Shown: positions 54,770 to 63,211 of the stretch, in pieces
Layout: every line of letters begins with the position of its first letter
Numbering within the stretch: position 1 is the stretch's first letter
Source of the DNA: an uncultured Pseudomonadales bacterium
GTDB lineage: Bacteria; Pseudomonadota; Gammaproteobacteria; Pseudomonadales; Azotimanducaceae
Assembly: GCA_958296165.1 (NCBI GenBank)
Contig: OY282447.1
Span: 1,178,001 to 1,242,000, forward strand
Length of the DNA: 64,000 nt
Direction: 5' to 3'
Notes under the pieces: generated by a model
What the model was told of the DNA's origin: nothing
Databases searched by the model: none
The model's input: the letters and a program-made list of their open reading frames with translations, nothing else
Program-made: the position numbers and the translations under genes

Positions 54770-55948
54770 ATGACATCGAATGACGAAGTCGTACTGGGTA
54801 TGTCCGCCGCCTTCTCCGGCCCTTCGAGGGGCTTGGGCAACGAGCTCTATCGTGGCATCGTGGCCTGCTTGGACCAGGTGAACGACGAGGGTGGCGTCGG
54901 CGGCAAGCGCATTGCGCTACGCGCCTTGGACGATGCCTACCAGCCGGATCAGTGCGTGGCGAACACCACCCGATTGATGCTGGAGGACGACGTGTTCGCA
55001 CTGTTCAGCTACGTTGGCACCCCAACGGTCGCTCGGGTGCTGCCGCTTCTGCAAGCCTTGCAGGACCGCCACACGTACCTCTTCTTCCCCTTCACCGGTG
55101 CGCAGCCGCAGCGCGAGCCGCCGTATGGCGAGTTCGCGTTCAATCTGCGCCCTTCCTACCGGGCCGAGACCGCTGGCCTCGTGGACAACTTGCTAGACAT
55201 CGGCTGCGAGCGCATCGCCGTGTTCTATCAAGACGACGACTACGGGCGCAGCGGTTCCGCCGGCGTTCGCGAAGCGCTGCGCCGCCGCGGCGAGCAACTC
55301 GCCGGCGAAGCGTCGTACGTTCGCGGCCATCCGTTCTTGCTCACCACGAGTCCACAGGTGGAAACCGTCAAGACCGCGGATCCAGACGCCGTAATCTGCG
55401 TAGGCTCCTACGCCGCGTGCGCGGCTTTTCTGCGCGATGCCGTGGATGCGGGGCTGCGGGTGCCCATCGCCAATCTGTCCTTCGTCGGCAGCGAAAACCT
55501 GCTCAAGCTCATCTCCACGGAACGCGACAACTATGAGAAGTATACGAACCTGCTTGTGCATTCGCAGGTCGTGCCGAGCTACGAGGACGAGAGCATCCCC
55601 GCCGTGAGCGAATATCGAACCTTGCTGCAGCGCCACGATCCGCAGCCGCCACGCCATCTAGATACGGAAGGGTACGAGCCGTTCCCCTACAGCTTCGCCA
55701 GTTTGGAGGGCTTCCTGAACGCCAAGCTGATGGTGGAGATTCTGCGCCGTTTGGGGTCAGACCCGAGCCGTGAAAAGCTCGAACAAACCGTGTTCACCAT
55801 GCAGGACTTCGACATCGGCATCGGCGAGCGCGTTTCGTTCTCGCCAGACCGCCGCCAAGGGCTGCTGCGCGTGTACTACACGGTCGTGGAAGGCGGGCGA
55901 TTCGTGCCGCTCACCGACTGGCCGGCGCGGCTTGGCGCGCCGGCGTAG
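54770..55948 (+). CDS. AmiC/LivJ-like periplasmic-binding-fold protein without signal peptide
   Basis: The 392-aa protein has the branched-chain amino acid/amide receptor fold (Periplasmic_binding_6): VLGMSAAFSGPSRGLGNELY, FALFSYVGTPTVARVLPLLQ, IAVFYQDDDYGRSG and DPDAVICVGSYAACAAF. The start is fixed by AGGAG 5 nt upstream and an in-frame TAG at 54749. There is no signal peptide, so it should be cytosolic. That resembles AmiC, the cytosolic sensor that controls an antiterminator, more than a transporter receptor. No ami or liv transporter genes are beside it. Confidence 0.8.
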   Translation: MTSNDEVVLGMSAAFSGPSRGLGNELYRGIVACLDQVNDEGGVGGKRIALRALDDAYQPDQCVANTTRLMLEDDVFALFSYVGTPTVARVLPLLQALQDRHTYLFFPFTGAQPQREPPYGEFAFNLRPSYRAETAGLVDNLLDIGCERIAVFYQDDDYGRSGSAGVREALRRRGEQLAGEASYVRGHPFLLTTSPQVETVKTADPDAVICVGSYAACAAFLRDAVDAGLRVPIANLSFVGSENLLKLISTERDNYEKYTNLLVHSQVVPSYEDESIPAVSEYRTLLQRHDPQPPRHLDTEGYEPFPYSFASLEGFLNAKLMVEILRRLGSDPSREKLEQTVFTMQDFDIGIGERVSFSPDRRQGLLRVYYTVVEGGRFVPLTDWPARLGAPA

Positions 55949-56009
55949 CTCGCCTGCCAACGACAAATAGGCACCAACGGCAGCTGTGGGGCACGGTGCC
56001 GGGAGCGCT

Positions 56010-56435
56010 ATGCGCGACGCCTTCCGCATCGTCGTTCACACCTTGGTGTGGGACGACAACGCGCACTTGCTGCTCCTGCGCCGCGCCAACACGGGCTTCA
56101 TGGACGGGCGCTATACGTTGCCGGGCGGCCACCGCCGCGGCGGCGAAACGGCCAGCGCCGCCGCAATGCGTGAATGCCATGAGGAAGCCGGCATCGAAAT
56201 CGAGCCGCAGCAGCTGCGTCCGATCGCCGCGCTGCCCTACCGAGACGGCGTGAACATCGTCTTCGAGGCCATCGCCTGGACGGGCAGCGCCGTGATCGGC
56301 GAACCGAGCAAGTGCGACGACCTCGTGTTTGCGATCCCTCACCAATTGAGTCGGCTGCCAGCGCCGGTGGCGCCTTTCATTCCACACGCGCTGGATTGCC
56401 GTTCCAGCGGAACGTGGTTCCGCGAGTTCGAGTAG
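56010..56435 (+). CDS. Nudix hydrolase
   Basis: The 141-aa protein has a complete Nudix box ([20 protein letters not shown] followed by EAGI), the metal-binding motif of pyrophosphohydrolases. The start ATG at 56010 gives [20 protein letters not shown], the normal first strand. It is 61 bp after the AmiC-like gene on the same strand. The substrate cannot be read. Confidence 0.9.
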   Translation: MRDAFRIVVHTLVWDDNAHLLLLRRANTGFMDGRYTLPGGHRRGGETASAAAMRECHEEAGIEIEPQQLRPIAALPYRDGVNIVFEAIAWTGSAVIGEPSKCDDLVFAIPHQLSRLPAPVAPFIPHALDCRSSGTWFREFE

Positions 56436-56458
56436 TATCCGCAGCGGTAGTATCCGCA
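56433..56458. repeat. 15-bp-period duplication before mdh
   Basis: TAGTATCCGCA at 56433-56443 and 56448-56458, separated by GCGG, starting within the stop codon of the Nudix gene. Confidence 0.9.
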
Positions 56459-56493
56459 AAGAGCGCACCGAACCATCGAATGCGGGGATCGTC

Positions 56494-57471
56494 ATGACCA
56501 CAGCAAAGAGAGTGACCGTTACCGGCGCGGCCGGGCAAATCGGCTACGCGCTCGTGTTCAGGATCGCCTCCGGCGCCATGCTGGGACGGAACCAGCCGGT
56601 GATCCTGCAGTTGCTGGAGATACCGCCCGCCATGGATGCGCTGCGTGGCGTCATCATGGAACTCAAAGACTGCGCCTTTCCGCTGCTGCAGGGCATCGTC
56701 GCCGCCGACGACCCAAACGTGGCATTCAAGGATGCCGACATGGCGCTTCTGGTCGGCTCCCGTCCACGCGGCCCCGGCATGGAGCGTAGCGACCTTCTAG
56801 AGGCCAACGCAGCGATCTTCTCGGTGCAGGGCCGAGCGCTAAACGACCACGCGGCGCGCGACGTGAAAGTGCTGGTGGTGGGCAATCCGGCCAACACGAA
56901 CTGTTTAATTGCCCAACACAATGCCCCGCATCTGAACCCACGCAACTTCACCGCCATGACCCGCCTCGATCACAACAGAGCGCTGGCGCAGCTCGCCGCC
57001 AAGACCAACGTAGCCCTAGCGGACATCGAAGGCTTGGCCATTTGGGGCAACCATTCGCCCACGATGTATCCAGACTTGCATCACACCACGGTTGGCGGCG
57101 TGCCAGCTTTGCAGCGCGTCGACATGGCTTGGGTGCAGGACGACTTCCTCCCTACCGTGCAGAAGCGCGGCGCCGCCATCATTGCGGCGCGCGGCGCTTC
57201 AAGCGCTGCTTCTGCCGCCAACGCGGCAATCGACCACATGCGCGATTGGATCGCCGGCGCTGCTGGCGTCGTGAGCATGGGCGTGTACTCGGACGGCAGC
57301 TACGGCATTGCCGAGGGGCTGATCTTTTCGTATCCCGTGGTGTGCGCCGATGGCGACTGGCAGATCGTCGGCGGTTTGAGCGTGAACGAGTTCAGCCAAG
57401 GCAAGTTGGATGTCACCGAGGCTGAACTAAAAGAAGAGCGGGACGAAGTGGCGGCGCTGCTAACGTCCTAA
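56494..57471 (+). CDS. mdh: malate dehydrogenase (NAD)
   Basis: The enzyme catalyses malate/oxaloacetate interconversion in the citric acid cycle. The 325-aa LDH/MDH-fold protein starts [16 protein letters not shown] (NAD loop) and has [14 protein letters not shown]. The catalytic segments are [14 protein letters not shown] and [13 protein letters not shown] (His). Substrate-loop Arg residues are in [15 protein letters not shown]. It matches the cytosolic-type MDH of many gammaproteobacteria and actinobacteria. Confidence 0.95.
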   Translation: MTTAKRVTVTGAAGQIGYALVFRIASGAMLGRNQPVILQLLEIPPAMDALRGVIMELKDCAFPLLQGIVAADDPNVAFKDADMALLVGSRPRGPGMERSDLLEANAAIFSVQGRALNDHAARDVKVLVVGNPANTNCLIAQHNAPHLNPRNFTAMTRLDHNRALAQLAAKTNVALADIEGLAIWGNHSPTMYPDLHHTTVGGVPALQRVDMAWVQDDFLPTVQKRGAAIIAARGASSAASAANAAIDHMRDWIAGAAGVVSMGVYSDGSYGIAEGLIFSYPVVCADGDWQIVGGLSVNEFSQGKLDVTEAELKEERDEVAALLTS

Positions 57472-57489
57472 GAACGCTTGGGCACTCGT

Positions 57490-58347
57490 TCACGCATCGG
57501 GCGTCAGCCACGCATTGAACTTCGCTTGGCGTTTCTCGTGGAACGCGCGCACGCCTTCGCGAGCGTCTGGATGGTGGTCCGAAATGCCCGTCTTTGCCGC
57601 AATCTCGTCTAGGCTCTGCTCCCAGCTCGTCTCCGCGGCGTTGTAGATCGAACGCTTCAGCAACCGCATGGACACTTGCGGGCCGTTGGCGAGTTCGCTG
57701 GCCAAATCCATCGCCGCAGCTTCGAGCTGATCGCCCGGCACTACTTCATGGACGAGCCCCAGCTCCAGAGCCCGCTCCGCCGTCACGATCCGCTTTCGCA
57801 TCAGAAAGTCCATCGTGCCCGCCACGCCGAGCAACTGCACCAAGAGATACTGCCCGCCTTCGTCCGGCAACAGGCCGAAGCGCAGCGTCGCGCTTCCCAT
57901 GCGGGCGCCGGCGGCGGCGATGCGGAAGTCGCAGGAGAGCGCGAGCGAGAAGCCGGTTTGGATGGCAACGCCGTTGACGGCGGCGATGCTGAGCTTGTCC
58001 AAGCCGCGCAGTGCGGTGTTGACGCGCTGCGAGATGGTGCGCAGACCGTTGTAGGTGCCGATGCCGCTGTCGTGGCCGTGGCTGATCTCCGGTACCAGCG
58101 CGTTGCCGGCGATCGGCACGCTGCCGTAGCCCTTCAGATCGTCGCCGGCGCAGAAGGCACGGCCGCTGCCGATGAACACCAACACGCGCACGGCGTTGTC
58201 CATCTGCGCCTGCGTAATCGCCTCTACCAGATCGCGTTTGATGGTGGCCGTCATGCCGTTCAGGCGCTCCGGGGTGGTGAATTGAAACCAAGCAATGCCG
58301 TTGTCGCGCATCGTTATCTCGAAGCCTCGGAATTGGCCAGTGTCCAT
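57490..58347 (-). CDS. enoyl-CoA hydratase/isomerase family protein (second copy)
   Basis: This 285-aa crotonase-fold protein has the oxyanion segments GSGRAFCAGDDLKGYGS and LSIAAVNGVAIQTGFSLALSCDFRIA, and the LLPDEGGQYLLVQLLG catalytic region. It differs clearly from the hydratase at 34172. Its leader lies in a 15-bp tandem duplication. It is convergent with mdh and follows the MBL gene on the minus strand. Confidence 0.92.
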   Translation of the reverse strand: MDTGQFRGFEITMRDNGIAWFQFTTPERLNGMTATIKRDLVEAITQAQMDNAVRVLVFIGSGRAFCAGDDLKGYGSVPIAGNALVPEISHGHDSGIGTYNGLRTISQRVNTALRGLDKLSIAAVNGVAIQTGFSLALSCDFRIAAAGARMGSATLRFGLLPDEGGQYLLVQLLGVAGTMDFLMRKRIVTAERALELGLVHEVVPGDQLEAAAMDLASELANGPQVSMRLLKRSIYNAAETSWEQSLDEIAAKTGISDHHPDAREGVRAFHEKRQAKFNAWLTPDA

Positions 58348-58348
58348 G

Positions 58349-58378
58349 ATCCAACAGTCCTTAATCCAACAGTCTTTA
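58349..58378. repeat. 15-bp tandem duplication at an RBS
   Basis: ATCCAACAGTCCTTA (58349-58363) is followed at once by ATCCAACAGTCTTTA (58364-58378), one mismatch. On the minus strand this is the region just before the second hydratase start, and each copy contains the purine-rich AAGGA or AAAGA. Confidence 0.95.
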
Positions 58379-58392
58379 CCTTGAGCGGCCGG

Positions 58393-59076
58393 CTAGCCCA
58401 TCACCTGTTGCCAAGTGGGCAGGTCCTTTACGGCCAAGTAGGCGTTGATCTGCTTCGCCTCGCCCATCGTGGCGTTCGGCACGGCGCCGTAGTTGTGGCC
58501 CGGCAGCAGCAGCGTGTCGTCCGGCAGCGCCTTGAGCTTCTGCAGGCTGTGATACATCTGCTCGGCGTCCGAGCCCGGCAGGTCCACCCGCCCGCAGCCA
58601 TCGATGAACAGCGTGTCGCCCGACACCAAGGTGTTCTTGATGCGAAAACACTGCGAACCTGGCGTGTGTCCGGGCGTGTGCAGGAACTCGATCTCAACGG
58701 CGCCCACCGAGAGCTTGTCGCCAGAATCCACCTTCACTAGATCGGATTCCGAAATACCGGTGACTTTGCGTACGCCGCCGGCTTCTTCGCGGTGGGCATA
58801 CACCTTGACTGGATTCCTCTCTAGCAGGTCCGTGACGCCGGCGATGTTGTGGCCGCGCATGCCGCCGCCGATGTGGTCGGGGTGGTAGTGCGTAGCCAGC
58901 GCCGCGGTCAGCGTGTAGCCCTTTTCGGCGATGTGGGCCAACAGGCCGTCGATGTCCCAGGCCGGGTCCACCACGGCCACTTGGCGGGCGCTGCGGGAGC
59001 CCACCAGATAGGTGAAGTTGGCCATCGGCCCGATCTGAATCTGCTCGACTATCAGTTCGTTGTCCGCTGCGTGCAT
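58393..59076 (-). CDS. MBL-fold hydrolase (glyoxalase II/persulfide-dioxygenase-like)
   Basis: The 227-aa metallo-beta-lactamase-fold protein has the metal motif THYHPDHIGG, the His in HTPGHTPGSQCF, the Asp in VSGDTLFIDGCGRVDLPG and the final His in LLPGHNYG. The GRVDLPG-type wording is shared by ETHE1/Blh persulfide dioxygenases and glyoxalase II relatives. The ATG at 59076 has GGAG five bases upstream and is preferred to the ATG at 59091. Confidence 0.88.
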   Translation of the reverse strand: MHAADNELIVEQIQIGPMANFTYLVGSRSARQVAVVDPAWDIDGLLAHIAEKGYTLTAALATHYHPDHIGGGMRGHNIAGVTDLLERNPVKVYAHREEAGGVRKVTGISESDLVKVDSGDKLSVGAVEIEFLHTPGHTPGSQCFRIKNTLVSGDTLFIDGCGRVDLPGSDAEQMYHSLQKLKALPDDTLLLPGHNYGAVPNATMGEAKQINAYLAVKDLPTWQQVMG

Positions 59077-59142
59077 GGCGTCTCCGAGCATGGAGCGCCT
59101 ATTTCAACACGAACAAGCGGCCTATGCGCGAGTTTGCAGGGC

Positions 59143-59246
59143 GGCGAGCGCCCCCGGCGCGGGGCGAGCGCCCTAGGCGCGGGAGCTGGGGTTGCGGGCA
59201 TTTTTTTGATGCATGTCCGAAAACGGCCAGCGGACGCCAGCGGACG
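59143..59246. repeat. two short tandem duplications in the ada-alkA promoter gap
   Basis: A 20-bp unit at 59143-59162 is repeated at 59163-59182 with two mismatches, and CCAGCGGACG is exactly repeated at 59227-59236 and 59237-59246. The gap between the MBL gene and the ada-alkA gene is 197 bp and also contains a run of seven T. Confidence 0.9.
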
Positions 59247-59273
59247 TCAGTGGGCGGCACTATATTGAGTGTC

Positions 59274-60671
59274 ATGTTGCCTAGCCGGGACATCTGCCGC
59301 AGCGCTCACATGGCCCGCGACCGACGTTTCGACGGCCGCTTCGTGGTGGCGGTGCTGTCTACCGGCGTGTTCTGTCGGCCGATCTGTCCGGCGCCGGCGC
59401 CAAGGCCGGAGAACGCTCGCTATTTCGCCGCTCCCGCAGCCGCTTTGGCCGAAGGCTACCGGCCTTGTCGCCGTTGCCGCCCCGAGACCGCGCCGACCGC
59501 GCCTGAGTGGTCGCGCGGCAGCGACATCGCGCTGCGCGCCCTGCGCTTGGTGGAGGATGGCTTTCTGGACGACCGGCGCACGTCGGACCTGGCGACCGCC
59601 GTGGGCGTCGGCAGCCGCCACTTAACGCGCCTGTTCGGCGCGGAAGTGGGCGTAGGCCCTAGCGCTTTCGCACGAGCCCGGCGTCTGCTGCTCGCGGTTC
59701 GTTTGCTGGACGAGACGGATCTCACGATCAGCACGGTGGCCATGAGCGCGGGCTACCGCAGCTTGCGCCGGTTCAACGCGGAGTTCCGCGCCACTTTCGG
59801 CACACCGCCCTCTGCACGGCGACGCGCCGGCGCCAAACCTCCGCCGCAAGCGCCGCTGGTGCTTAGGCAGACCTTCCGCACGCCCTACCACGCCGGTTGG
59901 ATGTTCTCGTTCCTGCAACGCCGCGCGATTCCGTGCCTAGAGTCGGTAACACGGCACTGCTATCGGCGGCGTATAGGCGCCGACGGCTGGCTGGAAGCAA
60001 AGCTGGATGGGCTTGCCACCAGTGCCTTGCGCGTGTCGATTCCCGCCTTCGCCGTCGGCACTGCCGCCGACTTCCTCGCCCGCTTGCGCCGCCTGTTCGA
60101 TTTGGACGCCGACCCTGCCGCGATAGATGCACACTTGGCCACGGAGCACACGCTCGCGCCTTTGGTTCGCGCCGCGCCGGGCCTGCGCGTGCCCGGCACT
60201 TGGGATGCCTTCGAGGGCACGGCACGGGCGATCTTGGGCCAGCAGGTCAGCGTGCAACGCGCCGCGGTGCTGGCCACGACGCTGTGCGAACGCTTCGCCG
60301 ACGGCGCCTTCCCAACGCCCGCCGCTCTGGCGAATGCCGACGTGGCCGCCATCGGCATGCCCGGCACACGCGGGCTCGCCGTATCGGCCGTCGCGCAGCG
60401 AACGCTCAGCGAAGGCGACGGCTGGCTGAAGGATGCGGCCGCACTGCGCGCGGGCTTCGCGGAAATCCGCGGTTTGGGGCCGTGGACTGCGGAGTATGCG
60501 GCGATGCGTGTCAGCCGCGACCCGGATGCATTTCCAGATGCAGACTGGGGCGTGTTGAAGGCGCTCGGCCGGCCGGCTGCCACGGCGCGACGCTGGGCGG
60601 AACCATGCCGGCCGTGGCGAGCCTACGCGACGATGCACCTATGGCGTTCGAGAACAACGCAGGAGGATTGA
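59274..60671 (+). CDS. Ada-AlkA fusion: methylphosphotriester-sensing regulator and 3-methyladenine DNA glycosylase
   Basis: This 465-aa bifunctional protein has three parts. First is the Ada N-terminal zinc domain with its four Cys (GVFCRPICPA and RPCRRCRPE), which accepts methyl groups from phosphotriesters. Second is an AraC-type HTH (about 85-180, VGVGSRHLTRLFGAEVGVGP). Third is an AlkA glycosylase domain with helix-hairpin-helix IRGLGPWTAEYAAMRV and the catalytic Asp in FPDADWGV. It both activates the adaptive response and excises alkylated bases. The ATG at 59274 is the natural domain start. It overlaps ogt (TGATG), a classic alkylation-repair pair. Confidence 0.93.
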   Translation: MLPSRDICRSAHMARDRRFDGRFVVAVLSTGVFCRPICPAPAPRPENARYFAAPAAALAEGYRPCRRCRPETAPTAPEWSRGSDIALRALRLVEDGFLDDRRTSDLATAVGVGSRHLTRLFGAEVGVGPSAFARARRLLLAVRLLDETDLTISTVAMSAGYRSLRRFNAEFRATFGTPPSARRRAGAKPPPQAPLVLRQTFRTPYHAGWMFSFLQRRAIPCLESVTRHCYRRRIGADGWLEAKLDGLATSALRVSIPAFAVGTAADFLARLRRLFDLDADPAAIDAHLATEHTLAPLVRAAPGLRVPGTWDAFEGTARAILGQQVSVQRAAVLATTLCERFADGAFPTPAALANADVAAIGMPGTRGLAVSAVAQRTLSEGDGWLKDAAALRAGFAEIRGLGPWTAEYAAMRVSRDPDAFPDADWGVLKALGRPAATARRWAEPCRPWRAYATMHLWRSRTTQED

Positions 60672-61165
60672 TGTTCTACACATTTGCACCCAGCCCGCTA
60701 GGCGAGCTGCTGCTCGCCGGCTCGCACAATGCGCTGAGGATCATCGGCTTTCCATCCGGCAACAAGGCACGCCGTCCAGAACCCGCCTGGCGACGCTGCG
60801 ACGCCCCGTTCGCCGATGCGGCGCAGCAGCTCGCCGAGTACTTCAACGGCAGACGCCACGCCTTCGACTTGGCGCTGCAGCCACACGCTACGCCCTTTCA
60901 GGCCGAAGTGCTCGATGCGTTGCAGCGCATTCCCTACGGTGAGACGCGCAGCTACGGCGAAATAGCGCGTGCAATCGGCCGACCCAGGGCGAGCCGCGCG
61001 GTAGGCGCCGCGAACGGCAGCAATCCGCTGCCCATCGTAATACCGTGCCACCGCGTGATCGGCAGCAGCGGTGCGCTGACCGGTTTCGGCGGCGGCCTGC
61101 CGGCCAAGCGCTATCTATTGGACTTGGAGCGGCGCCATTGCGGCGCCACCGGCGCGGTACGCTAG
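60671..61165 (+). CDS. ogt: methylated-DNA--[protein]-cysteine S-methyltransferase
   Basis: The 164-aa suicide repair protein removes O6-methylguanine. The active-site Cys sits in IVIPCHRVIGSSGALTGF. The winged-helix segment is GETRSYGEIARAIGRPRASRAVG. The start ATG overlaps the stop of the Ada-AlkA gene. Its 3' end overlaps the convergent monooxygenase-fold gene by four bases. Confidence 0.96.
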   Translation: MFYTFAPSPLGELLLAGSHNALRIIGFPSGNKARRPEPAWRRCDAPFADAAQQLAEYFNGRRHAFDLALQPHATPFQAEVLDALQRIPYGETRSYGEIARAIGRPRASRAVGAANGSNPLPIVIPCHRVIGSSGALTGFGGGLPAKRYLLDLERRHCGATGAVR

Positions 61166-61443
61166 CCGACCACGTCGAACCGCTTGAGCTCCGGCCGCCC
61201 CGCCATCAGCCCGGCGAACTTCGCGCCGGCAGCCTTGAAGTGGTCGCTGGCGCCGTGCGCCCTGAGCGCTTCCTCGTCGTCGTACAGCTCCATCACCGCG
61301 TAGCCTTCGTCGTCCTTTACCAGCGTATAGAGCTGGTTGCCGGGTTCGTTGGCGCGCACTTGGGCGGCGAGTTCCAGCATCACCGTCTCGAAGTCCTTCT
61401 CTTTGCCGGCAGCGACTTTCAAGCGAGCGAGCAGTGCGATCAT
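61162..61443 (-). CDS. antibiotic-biosynthesis-monooxygenase (ABM) fold protein
   Basis: The 93-aa dimeric alpha-beta-barrel protein has MIALLARLKVAAGKEKDFET, ELAAQVRANEPGNQLYTLVK and FKAAGAKFAGLMAGRPELKR, typical ABM domain wording. Members include small quinol monooxygenases, but most are unassigned. GAGG lies upstream of the ATG at 61443. Longer frame upstream is rejected because it runs antisense into the Nudix gene. Confidence 0.88.
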   Translation of the reverse strand: MIALLARLKVAAGKEKDFETVMLELAAQVRANEPGNQLYTLVKDDEGYAVMELYDDEEALRAHGASDHFKAAGAKFAGLMAGRPELKRFDVVG

Positions 61444-61540
61444 GGGCGAATCCTCATGGGTTGGTTGCGGACTGGGTTTCCGGCAGGATGGGGGCTTTAA
61501 GAGCTTCCAAGAGGCCGTTGGCGCGGAGCATAGCGCGGTC

Positions 61541-62086
61541 ATGCATCGAAACAAACTGCTGCGCTTGCTGGATCGCTACGAAGCCCGCCACCCTGCCGAG
61601 GACGTGGCACGATTCCGTCGCTTCGTTGAGCGCCAGCCGCGCTGCTTCGAGCGCGACTGCTGGGACGACGGCCACGTCACCGGTTCGGCGCTGGTAATCA
61701 CGGCCGATGCTTCGGCGACGCTGCTTACATTGCACGCCAAGTTGCACAGGTGGCTGCAGCTGGGCGGCCATGCGGACGGCGAGGCGGACCCGCTCGCGGT
61801 GGCCTGCCGCGAAGCGGGCGAAGAGTCCGGGCTCGCCGTTCGGCCGCTTTCGACGGACGCCATCGACCTGGACATCCACGCCATCCCCGCCCGCGGCGCC
61901 GACCCCGCACACTTCCACTACGACGTTCGGTTTGTGCTGGTCGCCGAGCCGGGGCCGCTGGCCATCACGCACGAATCGGTTGCGCTCAAGTGGGTGCCGA
62001 TGGACGCGATAGCGGCCGTCACGCGGGAACAATCGATGCTGCGCATGGCGGCCAAGTGCCGGGCGTTGATAGCCAACATGTCGTAA
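61541..62086 (+). CDS. Nudix hydrolase (second)
   Basis: The 181-aa protein has a Nudix-type box with a slightly relaxed pattern (GGHADGEADPLAVACREAGE followed by ESGL) and an N-terminal helical extension. It starts MHRNKLLRLLDRYEARHP. It follows the ABM gene divergently and is read toward the DinB-like gene. Family members of this form often act on nucleotide or sugar-nucleotide pyrophosphates. Confidence 0.85.
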   Translation: MHRNKLLRLLDRYEARHPAEDVARFRRFVERQPRCFERDCWDDGHVTGSALVITADASATLLTLHAKLHRWLQLGGHADGEADPLAVACREAGEESGLAVRPLSTDAIDLDIHAIPARGADPAHFHYDVRFVLVAEPGPLAITHESVALKWVPMDAIAAVTREQSMLRMAAKCRALIANMS

Positions 62087-62126
62087 GCTCGCAGCGTGCG
62101 GATTGCGCAGCGTGCGAGAGGCCAGT

Positions 62127-62600
62127 GTGATCGCCGAACTCGAACAGCCCTACCGGCAAGTGCAGATGTCTCTAGAGCCGCGCAACGAGCTCTTTGCAGC
62201 GCTGACGAATGCAGACTTAGCCTTCTCGCCTGGCGGCAGCGCACCCCCGCTGGGCGAACTGTGCGTGAGCTTGGGCGAAACGCAGCATGCCTATGCGGAA
62301 TCTTTCCGAACCTTCAAGGCGGACTTCGAGTACCGCTACCCAGACCGCACGATCGTCGGCGACGTCGAGCGCATCCGCATCTGGCACGGCGAACTCGATG
62401 CGCAGTTGGATGCGGCGCTGGCGAGCCTGTCCGACGCCGACGCCAAGCGCACCGTCGCCCGCGAAGGCGAGCAAGTACAGCTTGCCGAGCACTTGCTCGT
62501 CTACCAGGAGGCGCTGCTGATTTTCTACGGCAAGGTCTTCGTCTATCTGAAGACGCGCGGCCTAGCCATGCCGCGCAAATGGGGCGCTTGGATCGCCTAG
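62127..62600 (+). CDS. DinB-like helical-bundle protein
   Basis: The 157-aa protein from the GTG at 62127 has AGAGG 5 nt upstream. Helical segments with spaced His residues, LCVSLGETQHAYAESF, IWHGELDAQLDAAL and QLAEHLLVYQEALLIFYGKV, resemble the DinB/YfiT four-helix metal-binding bundle. Such proteins include thiol transferases and are otherwise unassigned. The gene is 8 bp upstream of msrA. Confidence 0.6.
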   Translation: MIAELEQPYRQVQMSLEPRNELFAALTNADLAFSPGGSAPPLGELCVSLGETQHAYAESFRTFKADFEYRYPDRTIVGDVERIRIWHGELDAQLDAALASLSDADAKRTVAREGEQVQLAEHLLVYQEALLIFYGKVFVYLKTRGLAMPRKWGAWIA

Positions 62601-62608
62601 GAGGAGGC

Positions 62609-63205
62609 ATGTTCAATAGAATCTCGACGTTGGCGCTGTGCCTGCTCGCCTGCACGGCGTTCGGCGAACAGAAAACGGTGCTGTTCGCCGGCGGTTGCTT
62701 CTGGTGCATGGAGCCGCCCTTCGACGAACTAGACGGCGTGCTGGAGACCACTTCCGGCTACACCGGCGGGCGCACCGAATCGCCAACCTACAAGGAAGTC
62801 ACCTACGGCGACACAGGCCACCTAGAGGCAGTAAAGGTCACCTACGACGCCGACAAGGTGGACTTGCGCACCTTGCTGGACGTGTACTGGCGCAACATCG
62901 ACCCGTTCGATGACCGCGGCCAGTTCTGCGACAAAGGGCCAAGCTACCGGGCGGCGATTTTCGTGGCCGGCGACGCGGAGCGTGAGTTGGCCGAGGCGAC
63001 GAAGCGCGAGTTGGAAGCCAAGCTAGGCGCCAAGTTCGTCACCCGCATCCTGCCGCGCACCGCGTTCTATGGCGCCGAGGACTACCATCAGGACTACTAC
63101 CGCAAGAACCCGCTGCGCTACAAATACTATCGCCTGCGCTGCGGCCGCGAGAGTCGGCTCCGAGAGGTGTGGGGCACGGCGCGTGGCAGCGAGGGCGCGG
63201 AGTAG
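62609..63205 (+). CDS. msrA: peptide-methionine (S)-S-oxide reductase, exported form
   Basis: MsrA repairs oxidised methionine. The 198-aa protein carries a signal peptide (ISTLALCLLACTAFG) and then the active site GGCFWCMEPPF. YTGGRTESPTYKEVTYGDTGH and PFDDRGQFCDKGPSYRAAIF follow, so it acts in the periplasm. GGAGG 3 nt before the ATG is the ribosome site. The stop TAG is followed in the same frame by the next gene. Confidence 0.93.
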   Translation: MFNRISTLALCLLACTAFGEQKTVLFAGGCFWCMEPPFDELDGVLETTSGYTGGRTESPTYKEVTYGDTGHLEAVKVTYDADKVDLRTLLDVYWRNIDPFDDRGQFCDKGPSYRAAIFVAGDAERELAEATKRELEAKLGAKFVTRILPRTAFYGAEDYHQDYYRKNPLRYKYYRLRCGRESRLREVWGTARGSEGAE

Positions 63206-63211
63206 GCGCCG

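Noticed and set aside
54166-54840. 224-aa minus-strand frame upstream of the Uma2 gene
   Set aside because: No ribosome site or fold; it overlaps both the Uma2 start in another frame and the AmiC-like gene.
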